Assembly: GCA_029779385.1 (NCBI GenBank) | Contig: JAKPAQ010000409.1 | Span: 1-45,183 of the forward strand | Origin: Actinomycetes bacterium | GTDB taxonomy: Bacteria > Actinomycetota > Actinomycetes > Propionibacteriales > Nocardioidaceae | DNA length: 45,183 nucleotides | Reading direction: 5' to 3' | Shown here: positions 42,847 to 45,183 of the stretch, piece after piece | Numbering within the stretch: the stretch's first letter is position 1 | Layout: each line of letters opens with the position of its first letter | The notes under the pieces: generated by a model | The model's database searches: none | What the model saw: the letters and a program-made list of their open reading frames with translations, nothing else | Told to the model about the DNA's origin: nothing | Program-made: the position numbers and the translations under genes

Positions 42847-44316
42847 GTGCACACTGACGTTGACGTCCTGATTGTTGGTGCTGGCCTGTCCGGCATAAAC
42901 GCCGCCTACCGAGTCCACGAACGCAACCCCGGTGCTTCGTACACGATTTTTGAGGGCAGAGATTCCCTCGGCGGCACGTGGGACCTCTTCCGGTACCCGG
43001 GAGTTCGGTCCGACTCAGACTTCTTCACCTTGGCCTTCCCGTTCAACCCGTGGCGCGGCAAGGAAGCGATCGTCACCGGGGAGCAGATTCGCGACTACCT
43101 CGACGCCACCACCCGTAAGTACGGCATCGACGGGCATATCGAATACAACACCCGAGTCATCTCGGTGGATTGGTCCAGCCAAGACAAGCGTTGGACAGTC
43201 ACCGCCGAGCGGGGCGGCAAACAGTTCGAAACGACTGCCCGGTTCGTTGTTGCCTGCACCGGCTACTACGACTACGAAAGCCCCTACGACCCCGGCTTCG
43301 CCGGGATCGAGGATTTCACCGGCGAGGTGGCCCACCCGCAGTTTTGGCCCCAAGATCTCGACTACTCGGGCAAGAAAGTCGTCGTGATTGGTTCGGGCGC
43401 CACGGCCGTCACGGTGGTGCCGGCGATGGCCGAGAAGGCCTCCTCGGTGACCATGCTGCAACGCACCCCGACCTATATTTTGGCGCAGCCTTGGACCGAC
43501 CCAATCGGTGATGTCGCGCGCAAAATACTCCCGGCCAAGTCGGCCCACTATGCGATTCGGGCGAAGAACACTGGCCTGCAGTGGGGGCTTTACCAAGTTA
43601 GTCAGCGACGACCGAAGTTCGTCCGTTCGCTGATCCGCAAGTTGGCCGTTCACGGCGTCGGTGGCGACTCCGAGCTCGTTGACGAACACTTCAACCCGCC
43701 CTACGACCCGTGGGATCAACGGCTTTGCATCGCTCCTGGCGGTGACTTCTACGCTGCGATCAAAGCAGACAAAGCGACTGTGGTTACCGACCAAATCCGT
43801 CGCTTCGTCGAAAAGGGAATCGAACTTGAGTCCGGCGAGGTCCTCGAGGCCGACATCGTCGTACCGGCGACCGGACTAGCGCTGAAGGTTTTTGGCGGGA
43901 TCACCGCCAGCGTTGATGGCCGCACGGCCGATCCGGCGAATCAGGTGGTGTGGAACGGCGCGATGATGGACGAAGTCCCCAACTTCGCCTTCTGCATCGG
44001 CTACGTGAACCTGTCGTGGACGATGCGCTCGGACATGACGTCTCGGCTAGTCGCCAAGGTGGTCGAGCGCTTGCTCGCCGATCCCGAGTTGGTGGTCACG
44101 CCGCAAAGCGGCGGCATCGAAGCCGAGCGGCCCCTGTTCGACATGGAGTCGGGCTATTTGGCTCGTGGCGCACACCTGATGCCACGCGTCACCGACAGCT
44201 ATCCGTGGACGATGAAGCAGAACTTCATGGTCGACTCGTGGAACACCAACCGAGCTGACCTGGACGACGGTCTCATTTGGTCGACGGCCTCAGTCGGGGC
44301 CGCCGCGAACGCCTAG
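42847..44316 (+). CDS. flavin-containing Baeyer-Villiger-type monooxygenase (EthA-like)
   Basis: 489 residues from GTG 42847, with GAGAGG eight bases upstream. Two dinucleotide-binding motifs are visible: VLIVGAGLSGINAAYRVHER (~7-26, FAD) and KVVVIGSGATAVTVVPAMAE (~177-196, NADPH). Between them the BVMO fingerprint FTGEVAHPQFWP (157-168; FxGxxxHxxxWP) is exact. The GGTWDLFRYPGVRSDSD stretch (~42-58) and total length match EthA, a ketone-oxidising flavoenzyme known for prodrug activation in mycobacteria. Physiological substrate unknown; ketones or lipid-derived compounds are plausible. Regulated probably by the adjacent AraC protein. Confidence 0.92.
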   Translation: MHTDVDVLIVGAGLSGINAAYRVHERNPGASYTIFEGRDSLGGTWDLFRYPGVRSDSDFFTLAFPFNPWRGKEAIVTGEQIRDYLDATTRKYGIDGHIEYNTRVISVDWSSQDKRWTVTAERGGKQFETTARFVVACTGYYDYESPYDPGFAGIEDFTGEVAHPQFWPQDLDYSGKKVVVIGSGATAVTVVPAMAEKASSVTMLQRTPTYILAQPWTDPIGDVARKILPAKSAHYAIRAKNTGLQWGLYQVSQRRPKFVRSLIRKLAVHGVGGDSELVDEHFNPPYDPWDQRLCIAPGGDFYAAIKADKATVVTDQIRRFVEKGIELESGEVLEADIVVPATGLALKVFGGITASVDGRTADPANQVVWNGAMMDEVPNFAFCIGYVNLSWTMRSDMTSRLVAKVVERLLADPELVVTPQSGGIEAERPLFDMESGYLARGAHLMPRVTDSYPWTMKQNFMVDSWNTNRADLDDGLIWSTASVGAAANA

Positions 44317-44345
44317 TGGCGTCGCGGCCGGTTACGGGTTTTGAG

Positions 44346-45183
44346 TCAACGACCGAGGAAGCCGGCCGCAGGCGTGAGTCCGGCGAGGGCGTCGGCCGCC
44401 AAAATTGCGGTGCCGGCAGTCCAGGTGGACAGTTCGACCGGCCAGCGCACCTGATCGGAAACCACTAGGCCAGTCCACCAGGAGCCGTCGCTGTCTCGAA
44501 GGTGCGAAATGTCGGCGAAAATCTTTTCGGCGGTCTCGCGCTGGCCGCTACGAACGAGGGCGAGCACCAGTTCGAGCGATTCGCCGCCGGTCACCCACGG
44601 GTTCACCGTCACACAGCGAACGCCTTGGCCGGCCAGCACGAATTCGTCCCAACGTTCTTCGAGTCGCAGTCGCGCCGCTTCGCCGTCAAGAACTCCGGCG
44701 AGCACCGGGTAATACCAGTCCATCGAGAACCGCGGCTTAGGCGTGAACAGCTCTGGCCGATCGGTCAGGGCCACCGAAATCTGCTGAGCAGTGTGGGCCC
44801 AATGCGGCCGCGGGTGGCCCCACACTTCGGCCAGTCTGGCGGCACACCGCAGGCTGAAGGCGATGCTCGCGTTGCCGGTGATTAGGCATTCGTCCGCGAC
44901 TCGACCGTCGAGGCCGCGCGCCCAAGCCACCGGCCCGTCACCGCGTTGAAGTTCCAGGACTACGTCGACGGCTCGCTCAATCATCGGCTGGAACTTCGAG
45001 GTGTCGACCCCGAGCAGATGCAACTGCCAAAGGCCCGTCGCCGGGTAGGCGCAGTAGTTCGCGTCAACCTCATGCTCTTCGATGCCATCGTCGTCGGCGC
45101 CCGGCCAATACTTTCTGGCCCACGAACCGTCCGGCCGCTGGGCTCGACGCAGCCACTCATACGCGCCGAGTGCTTCGTCGACC
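44346..45183 (-). CDS. prenyltransferase/squalene-cyclase-like toroid protein (cut by window edge)
   Basis: The last 279 codons are visible; the start lies beyond the right edge. Repeats of the alpha/alpha toroid type are seen: AYEWLRRAQRPDGSWARKYW, ANYCAYPATGLWQLHLLG, LRCAARLAEVWG, and a C-terminal RDSDGSWWTGLVVSDQVRWP followed by STWTAGTAILAADALAGLTP. It is soluble in the visible part, with no signal peptide seen. Such proteins in actinobacteria often sit near glycosyltransferases, and their role is unsettled. It is not obviously related to the secreted B12-operon barrel protein beyond the shared fold. Convergent with the monooxygenase gene. Confidence 0.78.
   Translation of the reverse strand, partial: VDEALGAYEWLRRAQRPDGSWARKYWPGADDDGIEEHEVDANYCAYPATGLWQLHLLGVDTSKFQPMIERAVDVVLELQRGDGPVAWARGLDGRVADECLITGNASIAFSLRCAARLAEVWGHPRPHWAHTAQQISVALTDRPELFTPKPRFSMDWYYPVLAGVLDGEAARLRLEERWDEFVLAGQGVRCVTVNPWVTGGESLELVLALVRSGQRETAEKIFADISHLRDSDGSWWTGLVVSDQVRWPVELSTWTAGTAILAADALAGLTPAAGFLGR

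Overview
The window looks like chromosomal DNA of a high-GC Gram-positive bacterium of the Actinomycetota. The reasons are the GC-rich codon use, many GTG starts, a tilS-hpt-ftsH-folE-folP-folB-folK gene order, families typical of that phylum (DUF3180, DUF3159, DUF2342 zincin, DUF3516 helicase), an HspR-type operator before clpB, and an EthA-like monooxygenase. I cannot place it to genus. I saw no insertion sequences, tRNA or rRNA genes, CRISPR arrays or prophage.

Layout. (1) 1-8704: a cell-surface polymer cluster with three tandem CDP-glycerol:polyol glycerophosphotransferase-like paralogues (the first cut by the window edge), a family 2 glycosyltransferase, and a divergent membrane-anchored fourth phosphotransferase-like gene. 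(2) 8712-20612: a long minus-strand block running dacB, DUF3516 helicase, DUF2342 zincin, tilS, hpt, ftsH, folE, folP, an NTF2-like protein, folB, folK, DUF3180. (3) 20698-24287: ppa, a TetR regulator with a probable self-operator, and the cobalamin lower-ligand and nucleotide-loop genes cobT-cobS, convergent with cobU. (4) 24335-31058: a cobalamin-riboswitch operon of six tightly packed minus-strand genes. It encodes a secreted six-repeat alpha/alpha-barrel protein, a membrane-anchored transcobalamin-like beta-domain protein, EcfT, a fused double ATPase EcfAA', an ECF S component, and a second anchored beta-domain protein. (5) 31114-45183: acyl-CoA oxidase, MarR, DUF3159, menB, a BtuF-like protein without signal peptide, type II NADH dehydrogenase, an unknown membrane protein, clpB with a HAIR operator, a methyltransferase, an AraC regulator with a Baeyer-Villiger-type monooxygenase, and a partial toroid protein.

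The most striking system is region 4. Mammalian intrinsic factor and transcobalamin trap B12 between an alpha6/alpha6 barrel and a small beta domain. Here similar modules appear as separate surface proteins, encoded with a dedicated ECF importer under a B12 riboswitch and beside the salvage genes cobU, cobT and cobS. My reading is a split, intrinsic-factor-like capture device that hands corrinoid to the ECF transporter, after which CobU, CobT and CobS rebuild the nucleotide loop. The riboswitch and ECF calls rest directly on sequence. The capture function is inference from fold-level resemblance.
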